64,000 bases of DNA from Betaproteobacteria bacterium (GCA_025362735.1 JANYFL010000029.1:54518-118517), one strand, 5' to 3'; shown: positions 1 to 12,046, numbered from the stretch's first letter. The notes: generated from the letters alone by a model not told the origin. Translations and numbers: made by a program.

Positions 1-2
1 GT

Positions 3-479
3 TCCATGCTTTTTGACCCGCAGTTCTTTCACGTCGCTGCGGAACAGTTTCCGGAGATGCAATTTCATGTCATCGGTGGCGGTTCTGGCGCGAAGGAAAC
101 GTTTCCTTCAAATGTCGTGATCTACGACGAAATGCGACATACCGATACCCTCAAATATATCAAGCACGCCAACTTTGGTATTGCGCCTTACCGGTCAAGC
201 CATGTTCCCAAGTATTTGTGTGACACATCGATGAAGCTGATGCAATACGACTTGTTTGCTTTACCTGCAGTGTGTCCGTTTTCAGTGGTGGGAAGCTATT
301 CATCGAGATTTGGCTATGAGCCCGGCGATCCGGAAAGCATCAAGGCAGCTGTCCTTGCGGCATCAACGGCTCCGCATCAATCATCCAGAAAGTTTATTGG
401 ATGGGCCGATGTCGCGGACCGGATTCTTGATCCACAAAATTATCAGGATACCGAGGTGGCCCATGAGCACATCGGATAA
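3..479 (+). CDS. Glycosyltransferase C-terminal part, GumK-like (partial, start outside window)
   Basis: The frame is open from the first bases of the window, so the true start lies upstream and only the last ~159 residues are visible. What remains looks like the nucleotide-sugar-binding half of a GT-B glycosyltransferase: a FHVIGGG strand-loop, then a segment rich in small residues, and a late 'S-MKLMQYD' stretch followed by a proline and PAVCP. This combination recalls GumK-type (GT70) glucuronosyltransferases of xanthan-like polysaccharide synthesis. The following family 2 glycosyltransferase overlaps its end by 17 nt, so the two are almost certainly co-transcribed in an exopolysaccharide operon. 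The family call is by recognition of a fragment and is moderate; a general group 1 glycosyltransferase is the alternative. Confidence 0.6.
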   Translation, partial: SMLFDPQFFHVAAEQFPEMQFHVIGGGSGAKETFPSNVVIYDEMRHTDTLKYIKHANFGIAPYRSSHVPKYLCDTSMKLMQYDLFALPAVCPFSVVGSYSSRFGYEPGDPESIKAAVLAASTAPHQSSRKFIGWADVADRILDPQNYQDTEVAHEHIG

Positions 480-1485
480 TCTTTCGGTTGACACCGGTTT
501 GGAGAAAAGGCATCGACTTTCAGTCGTGATACCGGTCTGGAATGTCGCTGCTTATCTGGTGGAAGCAATGGAGTCAGTGCTTCAGCAGGAACCGCCTCCA
601 TATGAAATCGTCGTGATTGATGATGGATCAACCGATGGAGGTGGTTTCTTGCTGGATGAACGATACGGTGGCCAATCAAACATCGTCATTATTCATACTG
701 AAAATCGGGGTCTCGGTGAGGCTCGTAATCTTGGTGCCAAAGTGGCTTCAGGCGAATACATTTATTTTTTTGATTCGGATGACATTGCACTGCCGGGTTT
801 GGTTGCAGCCTTCAACAAGCAAATCGCTGCTCATCCAGACTTGGATCTGTTTTGTTTTTCTGCCACCTCATTTTTTGATCCACTCACTTTCAACGGGGAC
901 ACAGAGGGTGAGCCACTACCCAGCTATGAGCGGCATATTAATCGCACGTTCTCTAGCGGTGAAGACGCTTTCAATGAACTGTCCCAAATAGGACATCATT
1001 TTCTGGTGGCTCCGTGGGGTTACATTTTCAGAAAAGCTGTCATCAAGAAAAGCGCGATTGAGTTCTTACCCATTATTCATGAAGACGAAGAATTCACACC
1101 CCGATTATTTCTCGCTTGCGGCATCACGCAGGTCGTTCCCGATTCCTATTTCCATAGAAGAATTCGGCGTGGTTCGATTATGTACAGCATGAAGAATGCA
1201 CGCCATATTTCAGGTTATCTGGCCGCGATAGAGTCCACTGAACGATTGCTGTCGCCTACCAATTCTTTTAAAGCCCATACCTTGGTTACTTTGAGAAAAA
1301 GACATCGCGATCTCTTTGCGACCGTACTTTTAACACTTAGAAATAATGGCATTTTGCTTTTATCCAAAGACCAGAAAAAAATTACAGAATTATTGAGGAC
1401 TTATCTTTTCAAAGATTTGAACATAACAATGATGAATTATTTCCCTAAATTATTCTGGAAGTTACAGCAGTCTAAGAATAAGTAG
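463..1485 (+). CDS. Family 2 glycosyltransferase
   Basis: A 340-residue GT-A fold glycosyltransferase. It opens with the VVIPVWN strand at residues 21-27, has the nucleotide-binding DDGSTD at 53-58 and the metal-binding FDSDD at 103-107, which together are the signature of GT2 enzymes that move a sugar from a nucleotide-sugar onto a lipid-linked acceptor at the cytoplasmic face of the inner membrane. The longer open frame begins at 256, but the ATG at 463 follows a GAGG ribosome-binding site, sits just before the conserved domain, and gives the 17-nt overlap with the upstream glycosyltransferase usual in operons. The C-terminal third is basic and has no recognised motif. Donor and acceptor cannot be told from sequence. 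Confidence 0.85.
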   Translation: MSTSDNLSVDTGLEKRHRLSVVIPVWNVAAYLVEAMESVLQQEPPPYEIVVIDDGSTDGGGFLLDERYGGQSNIVIIHTENRGLGEARNLGAKVASGEYIYFFDSDDIALPGLVAAFNKQIAAHPDLDLFCFSATSFFDPLTFNGDTEGEPLPSYERHINRTFSSGEDAFNELSQIGHHFLVAPWGYIFRKAVIKKSAIEFLPIIHEDEEFTPRLFLACGITQVVPDSYFHRRIRRGSIMYSMKNARHISGYLAAIESTERLLSPTNSFKAHTLVTLRKRHRDLFATVLLTLRNNGILLLSKDQKKITELLRTYLFKDLNITMMNYFPKLFWKLQQSKNK

Positions 1486-1513
1486 ATTGAAATTTCGATC
1501 AAGAGAAGATGAT

Positions 1514-2026
1514 ATGGATGCTGATTGGTCATTGGACTTAAAACGCTATGGTTTAAGTCGTCCTTTTTTTAAAGAGCAGTCGATCTGGGCGGTGTGGATC
1601 TACCGGCTGGGCCGTCGCCTTGATCGACGTCCCGAAGGCTTCATGAAGCGCATTCTGACCTCGCTTTGGTGGCCAGTTTTTCGTTTGATCGAAACACTGG
1701 TTGGCATCACCTTACCCAAGTCTGCAGAGATCGGTCCCGGTTTACGTATCTGGCACTTTGGCGGAATCATTGTGCATGCTCATGCCGTGATTGGGGCGAA
1801 TTGCACTTTGAGGCAGGGTGTGACGATTGGCAATCGCAGCTTCGAAGGCCCCGTTCCCGTCATTGGCGATTCGGTCGATATTGGTGCCTATGCACAGGTA
1901 CTTGGTGGAATACGAATCGGCAACCGATGCAAGATCGGTGCTCTATCTGTTGTTCTTACGGATATGCCGGACGATTCGACAGCAGTGGGTGCTCCGGCAC
2001 GAATCATCTTGCATAAATCGACCTGA
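1514..2026 (+). CDS. Serine O-acetyltransferase-like hexapeptide-repeat acetyltransferase
   Basis: About 170 residues with a left-handed beta-helix C-terminal half made of hexapeptide turns (IGPGLRIWH, IIVHAHAVIG, VTIGN, VIGDSVDIGA, IRIGNRCKIGA) and the closing GAPARII. This is the CysE/EpsC-like family that moves acetyl from acetyl-CoA to a hydroxyl. In this context it probably decorates a sugar of the exopolysaccharide rather than making O-acetylserine. The open frame can begin at a TTG at 1487, but the ATG at 1514 has AGAGAAG at proper spacing, so I prefer it. It starts 28 nt after the glycosyltransferase and is in the same operon. Confidence 0.75.
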   Translation: MDADWSLDLKRYGLSRPFFKEQSIWAVWIYRLGRRLDRRPEGFMKRILTSLWWPVFRLIETLVGITLPKSAEIGPGLRIWHFGGIIVHAHAVIGANCTLRQGVTIGNRSFEGPVPVIGDSVDIGAYAQVLGGIRIGNRCKIGALSVVLTDMPDDSTAVGAPARIILHKST

Positions 2027-2091
2027 CTATTTACAGCAATCACAGTGAAAACTGTATTGAGAGGCCCAGATTGAGTCGTTTGTAATAGGTT

Positions 2092-3105
2092 TTATATGGT
2101 TCGTTTGATAAAAGGCAATTGATTGATGAGCCAGGCTGATATCAAAGACGCTATGAAAATGAATAAAGTCCAAAGTGGCACTGAGACAACAGGATTGAAG
2201 GTGGTTGCTCCCAGATGGCTTGAATTCAATCCTTCCAGAATGATCGGATGAATCAGATAAACACCCAAAATCAGTGAAGCAATTTTTTTGGTAAGTGTTT
2301 CACTAAACATGGGGACAACCCAATACTTGAACAGATACAGGATACTGATGGACATGGGTATGACCGTAATACTGAGATAGCTATAGAAATAGGGATATGC
2401 GTCAGCACCATTGATTGTGTTGATGGCATAGCTGCCCAACGCAGTTCCAATCATCGAACCTGTCCACACCAAAATGAGCAATGTTCTGGATGGCTTTAAC
2501 AAACTATGTCGAGCGATATGTCCCATAAAAAAATAGGGTATGAATTCAAGAAACCAGTTTATAAAAAGGCCGGACTTGCTTTCAGGGGCAAGCCCTTCGT
2601 GCAAAGAATTGACTGTGGCAAAGACAAACATCAAGGTGACCAGAAACTTGAGTTCTTGCGTTGTTGAATGCGCCACAATTTTTTTGAAAAAAGGGGTGAA
2701 CAAATACAGCCCCAGAATCATGTACAAGAACCACATATGGTAGTAGGGCGTTCCTGATAAAAAGAGATTGAGCAACTCGCTTCCTGAGGGTGGCGCTCCT
2801 TTGACGTAACCCTTCAGAAATTTCAGCAACAAAAAAACAAATGACCAAAACAGGATTGGAATTAACACTCTGGATAGGCGCTTGGTATAAAACGCTGCCA
2901 GTCCTTCATTTTTATTTTGATCGAGCAGTAATGCCCCACTGATCATGACAAATACCGGAACGCACCATCTGACGGCGGAGTCATAAATGTTTGCTATCCA
3001 CCAGTATCCAGAACCAACATCGCTTTGTGCGATCACCGATGATGATACGTGTAAAAAAATCACTGCGAAGATGGCAAGAATTCTAGAGTTATCCAGCCAG
3101 ATCAT
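2092..3105 (-). CDS. Membrane acyltransferase, family 3 (OafA/WecH/GumF type)
   Basis: A 337-residue integral membrane protein with about ten hydrophobic segments. The N-terminus (WLDNSRILAIFAVIFLHVSS) carries the conserved Arg and the helix-borne histidine typical of acyltransferase 3 proteins, which O-acetylate sugars using acetyl-CoA from the cytoplasm. It is convergent with the hexapeptide acetyltransferase gene and divergent from manC. A WecH or GumF/GumG-like role in capping or decorating the polysaccharide repeat unit fits the neighbours. The substrate is inferred from context only. Confidence 0.75.
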   Translation of the reverse strand: MIWLDNSRILAIFAVIFLHVSSSVIAQSDVGSGYWWIANIYDSAVRWCVPVFVMISGALLLDQNKNEGLAAFYTKRLSRVLIPILFWSFVFLLLKFLKGYVKGAPPSGSELLNLFLSGTPYYHMWFLYMILGLYLFTPFFKKIVAHSTTQELKFLVTLMFVFATVNSLHEGLAPESKSGLFINWFLEFIPYFFMGHIARHSLLKPSRTLLILVWTGSMIGTALGSYAINTINGADAYPYFYSYLSITVIPMSISILYLFKYWVVPMFSETLTKKIASLILGVYLIHPIILEGLNSSHLGATTFNPVVSVPLWTLFIFIASLISAWLINQLPFIKRTI

Positions 3106-3214
3106 ATTTTCTCCATGGACGACTCAGGAAGCGGCAGGTTGTTGCTCGATTTTAAGGCCGATCGAGTCTCACTTGTACAATAACGCCAATTAGAAATTTT
3201 TTAGAACAAAGCGC

Positions 3215-4669
3215 ATGAATATCCAACCCGTTATTCTTTCTGGTGGCTCCGGCACACGGCTGTGGCCACTTTCCCGTGAGCAGTATCCCAAACAGTTACT
3301 CAAGCTCGTCGGTGATACAACCATGCTTCAAGCCACTGCTTTGCGGGTCGATGCTATGGCACTTCCTTCGGGTGCGACCCTCAAGAGGCCGCTGGTGGTT
3401 AGCAATGAAGAGTACCGTTTCATCACTGCTGAGCAGTTACGTCAAGTAGACAAAGCTGCGGAATCGATTGTGCTGGAGCCGGCTGGACGCAATACGGCCC
3501 CAGCGCTGACGCTGGCAGCTTTGACGGCATGCCTGGATGGGGATGACCCGGTGCTGGTGGTGATGCCGGCGGATCATGTGATTACCAACGAAGTGTCTTT
3601 TCGTGCCCGGCTGGCTGAAGCCATCAAACTGGCTGATGTGGGCAAGGTCGTGACCTTCGGCATAGTGCCGACAGGTCCTGAAACGGGTTATGGCTATATT
3701 CAGCATGGCACCGTCCTGTCGAATGAGAAAGATGCTTTCCAGCTTGCCAGTTTTGTCGAGAAGCCGGATCTGTCCACGGCGCAAGGCTATCTGGCTTCAG
3801 GTGACTATTTATGGAACAGCGGCCTGTTTATTTTGCGTGCTTCGGTCTGGCTACAGCAGATTGGCCGCTTCCGCAGCGATATTCTCGTCGCTTGTACCAA
3901 GGCCGTTGAAGGTGGGCAGCGTGATGCAGACTTCCTGCGTCCGGAGCGCGAGACTTTTCTCGCCTGTCCATCGGATTCGATCGATTATGCAGTAATGGAA
4001 AAGATTGTCACGGATAACAAGGGCCTGGGTGTGGTGCTGCCGCTGGATGCAGGCTGGTCGGATGTGGGGGCGTGGAATGCCTTGCTGGAGATTGGTGCGA
4101 AAGACGAGAACGGTAATGTGATTGATGGCGATGCCATTCTGGTTGATACCAAAAATTCACTGGTGCGAGCTGAAAGTCGTCTGGTCGCCTGCGTTGGCTT
4201 GAGCGATGTGATTATTGTTGAGACCCCCGATGCGGTGATGGTGGCGCATCGTGACGCGGTGCAAGACGTAAAGAAAGTGGTGGCGCAACTCAAAGCGAAA
4301 AATCGTTCCGAGTGTGATGCGCATCGCAAGATTTACCGGCCCTGGGGTTGGTATGACAGCATTGACATGGGCGAACGTTTTCAGGTCAAGCGTATTGTCG
4401 TGAGCCCTGGTGCCAAGTTGTCCCTGCAGATGCATCATCACAGGGCCGAGCACTGGATCGTCGTGACAGGAACCGCGATGGTCACGCGTGGCGAAGAAGT
4501 CTTTTTGCTGTCCGAGAATCAGTCAACCTATTTGCCTGTTGGCACTCTGCACAGACTGGAAAATCCCGGCAAGATGCCACTTGAGATGATTGAAGTGCAG
4601 TCCGGGGCTTATCTGGGCGAGGATGACATCGTGCGCTTTGAAGATACCTACGGGCGTGTAGTGAAATAG
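3215..4669 (+). CDS. manC: Mannose-1-phosphate guanylyltransferase / mannose-6-phosphate isomerase
   Basis: A 484-residue type II bifunctional enzyme making GDP-mannose: the isomerase supplies mannose-6-phosphate and the pyrophosphorylase joins mannose-1-phosphate to GTP. The nucleotidyltransferase half starts with GGSGTRLWPLSR at about residues 10-21 and has FVEKPD near 179. The C-terminal cupin half carries the metal-binding QMHHHRAEHW near 405. Length and domain order match ManC/AlgA/XanB. It lies divergently from the acyltransferase gene and supplies the mannosyl donor for the upstream exopolysaccharide cluster, consistent with a mannose-containing polymer. Names algA, xanB and cpsB are used for the same family. 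Confidence 0.93.
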   Translation: MNIQPVILSGGSGTRLWPLSREQYPKQLLKLVGDTTMLQATALRVDAMALPSGATLKRPLVVSNEEYRFITAEQLRQVDKAAESIVLEPAGRNTAPALTLAALTACLDGDDPVLVVMPADHVITNEVSFRARLAEAIKLADVGKVVTFGIVPTGPETGYGYIQHGTVLSNEKDAFQLASFVEKPDLSTAQGYLASGDYLWNSGLFILRASVWLQQIGRFRSDILVACTKAVEGGQRDADFLRPERETFLACPSDSIDYAVMEKIVTDNKGLGVVLPLDAGWSDVGAWNALLEIGAKDENGNVIDGDAILVDTKNSLVRAESRLVACVGLSDVIIVETPDAVMVAHRDAVQDVKKVVAQLKAKNRSECDAHRKIYRPWGWYDSIDMGERFQVKRIVVSPGAKLSLQMHHHRAEHWIVVTGTAMVTRGEEVFLLSENQSTYLPVGTLHRLENPGKMPLEMIEVQSGAYLGEDDIVRFEDTYGRVVK

Positions 4670-4700
4670 TGTCGGTGTACCGGGTTACTCAATACGTTTG

Positions 4701-4807
4701 GATCAAACCTCTCAACACAGAGACACAGAGGCAAAAAGGTTCACAGAGAAAATCTTAACGCCTTCCTCTGTGGCTCGTGTTTTTTCTCTGGGACCTCTGT
4801 GTAAAGC
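4701..4807. repeat. Dispersed ACACAGAGG/CCTCTGTGT repeat, copy 1
   Basis: Between the ends of manC and the DUF2863 gene lies a stretch built of ACACAGAG-type words and ending in their complement CCTCTGTGT (4794-4802). Its first 22 bases (4701-4722) are identical to bases 27789-27810 of this window, and the rest is a diverged version of the same element. It overlaps no recognisable gene. Confidence 0.75.
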
Positions 4808-4829
4808 TTTCATGTTTAATAGTACGAAG

Positions 4830-6071
4830 CTAATGCAGATGCTGCACTGACGGCATCTCCGTATCTTCGGGCAACTCTGCATGGACCAGATCAGCCACCG
4901 GGTCCGCAAACATTGGCGCACCGCAGTCATCGCAAAACTCCATCGGGAACGGTTGTTCATGGGTAATCACTTCGGTGATGCCGTTCTCGCGTAGTAACTT
5001 TTCGATTTGTTCTGCGACTTCAACTGGTGCCAAGCCTTCTTCCATTCCAAACAGTGGCCAGATTGCGCCATGCACTACATCCGGATTCTTCAATTTGGTA
5101 AATCCAACGCGGTACTCCTCTGGCCGTTCATTGCCGAAGAGACCCAACACCGCGCGTAGTTGTTTCGGTTCGACCTTAAGCGCCGTTTCGAGAAAGACCA
5201 GTGCTGCCTTGAGCGAATAAGGACGAATGGCGCGATCCGATTCGCGACAAGCCGCATGAAAAGCATCGGGCAGCTGTAATTCGAAAACGCAGCCTGTCAT
5301 CGTCGTCACCAAATCAGGTTTTGCCTGCGTACGCCACTGTTCCAACGCTTGTTCACGAGCATCCGGTTTCAGTTTTACGTGACCGCGATGAGGCAGCGCA
5401 TGCGTAATTTCTTCCTGCCACTGAAACAAGGGCGCACCTTGAGGCGCAACCAGCACGGCCAGCAGATAGCGCGTATCCGCCAGCAGAGGGGCCGTGTCAG
5501 CAAGTTTCTTGATCTTGGGCGCTTTCTTTCCGCCTAGCGCCTGTTCTGCAAGACTATGAGTCAGTGCGCGTGTTTCGGAAAAATTGCGTGGCAATTGTTC
5601 GATCGAATACAGGCTGGGCAGTAAGGCAATCTGCGTTCTACTTGCTGCAATGTGTGCGCGGAGATGGTTTTGCAGGGACTGCAAAAGCTCTGCATGAAGT
5701 GGCCCGGACGGAATCGCATATTTCGACCACGCCAGGATCGGTGCGGTGATCAACAGTGCCTGGAAGCTATTACCCTCATGCTCGAGTAGCATCGATTCCG
5801 CATGGTTCTCTGCGGCTTCCATCAACACATCGTAGGCCGTCGGCAGGGTAGAGAAAAGATGATCGAGTGCATTGTCGAGAGCTGCATCGGCCCCATGCTC
5901 GAGCAGACGTGACAATTCACTCTCAAGAAGGGCCTCCCAATAACTGTCTTCCACCCGACTTCCGGATGCACCCAGTCCACGTGCAAGCATAGCGAGGTGT
6001 TCAGCATCGCGAGAGAGTCGGGGCAATGCAGTCGTGGCGCGGGTGCGTTTCATGAGGTCACTAACAATCAA
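4830..6071 (-). CDS. DUF2863 family protein
   Basis: A 413-residue soluble protein that I recognise as DUF2863, a family I know from Burkholderiales. Characteristic is the C-terminus with PFPMEFCDDCGAPMFADP and a final QHLH; the CDDCGAP may bind a metal or be structural. No signal peptide or membrane segment is visible. The first 30 residues are basic. It lies downstream of acnA on the same strand, separated by a hairpin terminator, so it probably has its own promoter. No function is established for the family and none is proposed here. Confidence 0.75.
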   Translation of the reverse strand: MIVSDLMKRTRATTALPRLSRDAEHLAMLARGLGASGSRVEDSYWEALLESELSRLLEHGADAALDNALDHLFSTLPTAYDVLMEAAENHAESMLLEHEGNSFQALLITAPILAWSKYAIPSGPLHAELLQSLQNHLRAHIAASRTQIALLPSLYSIEQLPRNFSETRALTHSLAEQALGGKKAPKIKKLADTAPLLADTRYLLAVLVAPQGAPLFQWQEEITHALPHRGHVKLKPDAREQALEQWRTQAKPDLVTTMTGCVFELQLPDAFHAACRESDRAIRPYSLKAALVFLETALKVEPKQLRAVLGLFGNERPEEYRVGFTKLKNPDVVHGAIWPLFGMEEGLAPVEVAEQIEKLLRENGITEVITHEQPFPMEFCDDCGAPMFADPVADLVHAELPEDTEMPSVQHLH

Positions 6072-6084
6072 AGGGCATTCAGCA

Positions 6085-6118
6085 TAACAAAAGCCGCTGG
6101 GCTTGCGGCCAGCGGCTT
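6085..6118 (-). terminator. Rho-independent terminator after acnA
   Basis: A 10-bp perfect stem (6091-6100 with 6109-6118, AAGCCGCTGG) and an 8-base loop, followed on the reverse strand by TTTTGTT. It separates acnA from the DUF2863 gene, whose start is 14 bases further on. Confidence 0.8.
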
Positions 6119-6124
6119 GGAATT

Positions 6125-6160
6125 TGCCCTCCCTTTCAAGGGGAGGGATAGGGTGGGGAT
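6125..6160. repeat. CCCTCCC...GGGAGGG hairpin repeat
   Basis: A short inverted repeat (CCCTCCCTTTC with AAGGGGAGGG) followed by a purine-rich AGGGTGGGGATGGG tail, directly beyond the acnA stop. The style resembles short dispersed intergenic repeats, but only one copy is visible in this window. Confidence 0.4.
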
Positions 6161-6166
6161 GGGTTT

Positions 6167-8863
<2,697 letters not shown>

Positions 8864-9015
8864 GGAAGCTCCTGATTAATGTGCAGTAATTCGGGCTGTA
8901 ATTCTGAGAAGACGTATGGTTTATTGAAGGACTGAATAAGGGGCAAAGGCTTGAGCAAGATTCGTGCGACAGTCGAGCGGAGAGGCTAAATTCAGACTTG
9001 AAATTTTAATGGAAA

Positions 9016-9055
9016 CAAAAAAGGCCGGACAAGCTTGACGCTTGATCCGACCTTT
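9016..9055 (-). terminator. Rho-independent terminator after mdh
   Basis: On the reverse strand, a long imperfect stem (AAGGTCGGATCAAGCG paired with CGCTTGTCCGGCCTT-type arm) is followed by TTTTTTG. It begins a few bases past the mdh stop codon, between mdh and acnA. Confidence 0.75.
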
Positions 9056-9072
9056 GTCATTACATCATTGAA

Positions 9073-10059
9073 TTAACCGAGCAGGTGCAGAACGCCTTCG
9101 CGCTCTTCGAGCAGTTCCTTCAAAGTGAAATCCATGCGTTCACGGCTGAAGGCATCGACTTCAAGGCCCTTGATCATTTCATACTCGCCGTTGGCAGTCG
9201 TGACCGGGAAACCGTAAACGATATCTTCGGGAATGCCATAGCTGCCGTCGGACGGGATGCCCATCGTGACCCATTTGCCATTGCTGCCGAGAACCCAGTC
9301 ACGGACGTGGTCGATCGCAGCGTTGGCGGCTGAAGCGGCAGAGGACAGGCCACGCGCTTCGATAATCGCCGCGCCGCGCTTGCCGACTGTTGGCAGGAAG
9401 ATGGTTTTGTTCCACTCTTCATCATTGATCATGGCCTTGACGCCAGCACCGCCAATCGTGGCGAAGCGGTAGTCGGGATACATGGTGGGCGAGTGATTAC
9501 CCCAGACCGTCAATTTTTCGATATCGGCCACGGCCTTGCCGGTTTTGGCGGCGATTTGCGAGAGGGCGCGATTGTGATCGAGACGCAGCATTGCGGTGAA
9601 ATTCTTTTTTGGCAGATCGGGTGCCGACTTCATCGCGATATAGGCGTTGGTATTGGCGGGATTGCCGACGACCAGCACCTTGACGTCACGACTGGCGACT
9701 TCGTTCAGGGCCTTGCCTTGCGCGGTGAAAATCTGGGCGTTGGCCGAGAGCAGGTCTTTGCGTTCCATGCCAGGGCCACGGGGACGAGCGCCGACCAGCA
9801 GGGCGACGTCTGCATCCTTAAAAGCTACTTTCGGGTCACCGGTGGCGATCATGCCCTGCAGTAGCGGGAAAGCACAGTCGTCGATTTCCATCATCACGCC
9901 CTTGAGCGCCTTCTGGGCCTTTTCATCGGGAATGTCCAGCAATTGCAGGATGACCGGCTGGTCTTTACCAAGCAGATCGCCATTGGCAATACGAAATACG
10001 AGGGCATAGCCGATGTTACCGGCAGCACCAGTAACGGCAACGCGTTTTACAGGTTTCAT
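9073..10059 (-). CDS. mdh: Malate dehydrogenase
   Basis: A 328-residue NAD-dependent malate dehydrogenase oxidising malate to oxaloacetate in the TCA cycle. The Rossmann loop [10 protein letters not shown] is at residues 11-20, the mobile loop arginines lie in [13 protein letters not shown] near residues 92-104, RLDHNRA is near 160 and the catalytic histidine is in WGNHSPTM near 188. The class is the cytosolic-type MDH usual in Burkholderiales rather than the 312-residue enterobacterial form. The ATG has GGAGAA upstream. It is divergent from the GntR regulator, which may act on both directions. Confidence 0.96.
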   Translation of the reverse strand: MKPVKRVAVTGAAGNIGYALVFRIANGDLLGKDQPVILQLLDIPDEKAQKALKGVMMEIDDCAFPLLQGMIATGDPKVAFKDADVALLVGARPRGPGMERKDLLSANAQIFTAQGKALNEVASRDVKVLVVGNPANTNAYIAMKSAPDLPKKNFTAMLRLDHNRALSQIAAKTGKAVADIEKLTVWGNHSPTMYPDYRFATIGGAGVKAMINDEEWNKTIFLPTVGKRGAAIIEARGLSSAASAANAAIDHVRDWVLGSNGKWVTMGIPSDGSYGIPEDIVYGFPVTTANGEYEMIKGLEVDAFSRERMDFTLKELLEEREGVLHLLG

Positions 10060-10341
10060 GACATTCTCCGAGAGGGCTGGAAGGAATTATTTATTGGAAG
10101 GCCGAGGATAATACTTTTTGATGTTTTAAGAGATTCGGACAAGCTCGCCGGTACAAGACCAATGCACGAAGCATGCAAAGCAAGTGACCAACGCAGATTA
10201 TTTTAACCGATATAAAATCCAGGCTTGAGCGTCATGACTCCAAAATAAATTGACTAGCCCGGATGTGACCCGGCAGCGATTCAAATAATGGTCTGACACA
10301 ACTATAAAAATTCATGCGTCCTCAATGACCATTGCCCAGCC

Positions 10342-11058
10342 ATGCTCAAATCCAGCCCGCTCTATCGTCAAGTCAAAGGACTCATCACACAAAGCCTTGA
10401 AAAAGGCGAGTGGAAACCGGGTGAAGCCTTACCCAGCGAGTTCGAACTGGCTTCCCGCTTCAAGGTCAGCCAGGGCACCGTACGCCGGGCGATAGAGGAA
10501 ATCGCCGCAGAAAATCTGGTGATCCGGCAGCAGGGCAAGGGAACTTTCGTGGCGACTCACGATGTAGCCCATGCGCAATTCCGCTTTCTCAGACTGGTAC
10601 CCGAGGAGGGCTCCCCCCGGTATCCCGAGAATCGTTTTCTGGAATGCAAGCGACTTCGGGCAACCGGCAAGATAGCGCGCCAGCTCAATCTTCGGTCGGG
10701 CGATGCCGTTTTACGCATACGCCGTATTTTGAGTTTTGATGGGGTTCCGACCGTGTTTGATGATATTTGCTTGCCGGCTAATTTGTTCAAGGGACTGACG
10801 CTCGAGCACTTGTTGGCGTACCAGGGCACCATGTATGCATTATTAGAGACGGAGTATGGCGTCAGTATGTTGCGCGCCGAAGAAAAAATCCGGGCTGTGG
10901 CGGCTGATTCTGAAGCGGCAGCAGTTCTGAATGTTCCTCTCGGCACACCCTTATTGAGTGTGGAACGGCTTGCGATGACTTTCGGTGATCAGCCGGTTGA
11001 AGTGCGCCAGGGCTTGTACATCACCACTCATTTTTCTTATAAAAATGAACTTGGATGA
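10342..11058 (+). CDS. GntR/HutC-family transcriptional regulator
   Basis: A 238-residue regulator with an N-terminal winged helix of the GntR type (PLYRQVKGLITQSLE at the start, then PSEFELASRFKVSQGTVRRAI near residues 34-54) and a C-terminal UTRA ligand-binding domain from about residue 90. Its place between mdh and sdhC, reading toward the succinate dehydrogenase operon, is a common Burkholderiales arrangement and suggests control of TCA genes. The effector is not predictable from sequence. The 282-bp gap to mdh should hold the divergent promoters; I see no unambiguous operator in it. Confidence 0.85.
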   Translation: MLKSSPLYRQVKGLITQSLEKGEWKPGEALPSEFELASRFKVSQGTVRRAIEEIAAENLVIRQQGKGTFVATHDVAHAQFRFLRLVPEEGSPRYPENRFLECKRLRATGKIARQLNLRSGDAVLRIRRILSFDGVPTVFDDICLPANLFKGLTLEHLLAYQGTMYALLETEYGVSMLRAEEKIRAVAADSEAAAVLNVPLGTPLLSVERLAMTFGDQPVEVRQGLYITTHFSYKNELG

Positions 11059-11261
11059 ATTAAATTTGCAGAGCCGAGCATGCAAGGAAATAATTGGCCG
11101 CATAGTGAGAATTAATTTTTGCCGACTTGGTGCATCGCAGAAAATCAGCCAAAATAGCGTCGTTATGCGGAAACAATGCATTTTCTGGCACACTTTGTCT
11201 CCCGGAATGCCGCTGAAAAAACAAGACCCGCAACTAACCCGATCAGAAATCGAGAAGTCAA

Positions 11262-11672
11262 ATGTCAGAGAACGGAAACCGTAAACCCCCCGAATATCGC
11301 AATATCCATATCACGCAGCTTGCCAGTTATCGATTGCCGCTCGCGGGATATATATCGATTCTGCATCGAATTAGTGGCCTGCTGATGTTTCTGTTGCTGC
11401 CCTTTGTGCTCTATCTACTGGAAAAGAGCCTTACTTCCGAAATCAGTTTTGAAACGTTCAAAAGCATTACCTCTGGCATTTTCGCCAAACTGGTATTACT
11501 AGCTTTGATCTGGGCTTACCTCCATCATTTCTGTGCCGGCATACGCCATTTGCTGATGGATATGCATCACGGCCTTGAAAAAGACCAAGCCAAAAATTCT
11601 GCGGTGATTGTCTTTGTGATCAGCATCCCATTGGCGGCATTGGTTGCACTCAAACTCTTTGGAGCGTTCTGA
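11262..11672 (+). CDS. sdhC: Succinate dehydrogenase cytochrome b556 subunit
   Basis: A 136-residue membrane anchor with three hydrophobic helices. HRISG near residues 37-41 is the conserved quinone-site motif, and HHFCAGIRHLLMD near residues 88-100 contains the histidine that ligates heme b. It anchors the SdhAB catalytic pair to the inner membrane and passes electrons to ubiquinone. It is the first gene of sdhCDAB-sdhE; the 203-bp gap upstream should hold the operon promoter. Its stop overlaps the sdhD start by one base. Confidence 0.93.
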   Translation: MSENGNRKPPEYRNIHITQLASYRLPLAGYISILHRISGLLMFLLLPFVLYLLEKSLTSEISFETFKSITSGIFAKLVLLALIWAYLHHFCAGIRHLLMDMHHGLEKDQAKNSAVIVFVISIPLAALVALKLFGAF

Positions 11673-12043
11673 TGGCTTCGTCTTCCTCAAATATTGGTCC
11701 GAAGCGTCTGGTCGTCGGCGCCCATTACGGTCTGCGTGACTGGCTTGCACAACGTGTGACTGCCGTCATCATGGCGATCTATACCGTGATCCTGCTGGTC
11801 GCGTTCTTTAGTGCAAAGGATTTTTCTTACACAGGATGGGCGGGTTTGTTTGCGCATCAATGGATGAAAATCGCCACCTTCGTTACCCTGATCGCGTTGT
11901 TTTATCACGCCTGGATCGGTGTGCGCGACATCTGGATGGATTACGTCAAGCCCACTGGAATCCGCTTGGGGCTACAAGTTTTGACCATCGTCTGGCTGGT
12001 CGGCTGTGCGGGGTACGCGGTGCAGATCCTCTGGAGAGTTTGA
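11672..12043 (+). CDS. sdhD: Succinate dehydrogenase hydrophobic anchor subunit
   Basis: A 123-residue three-helix membrane protein, start overlapping the sdhC stop (TGATG). The N-terminal GAHYGLRDWLAQRVTA and the YHAWIGVRDIWMDY stretch with its heme-side histidine are typical SdhD features. It forms the quinone-reducing membrane domain with SdhC. Confidence 0.93.
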   Translation: MASSSSNIGPKRLVVGAHYGLRDWLAQRVTAVIMAIYTVILLVAFFSAKDFSYTGWAGLFAHQWMKIATFVTLIALFYHAWIGVRDIWMDYVKPTGIRLGLQVLTIVWLVGCAGYAVQILWRV

Positions 12044-12046
12044 GCA

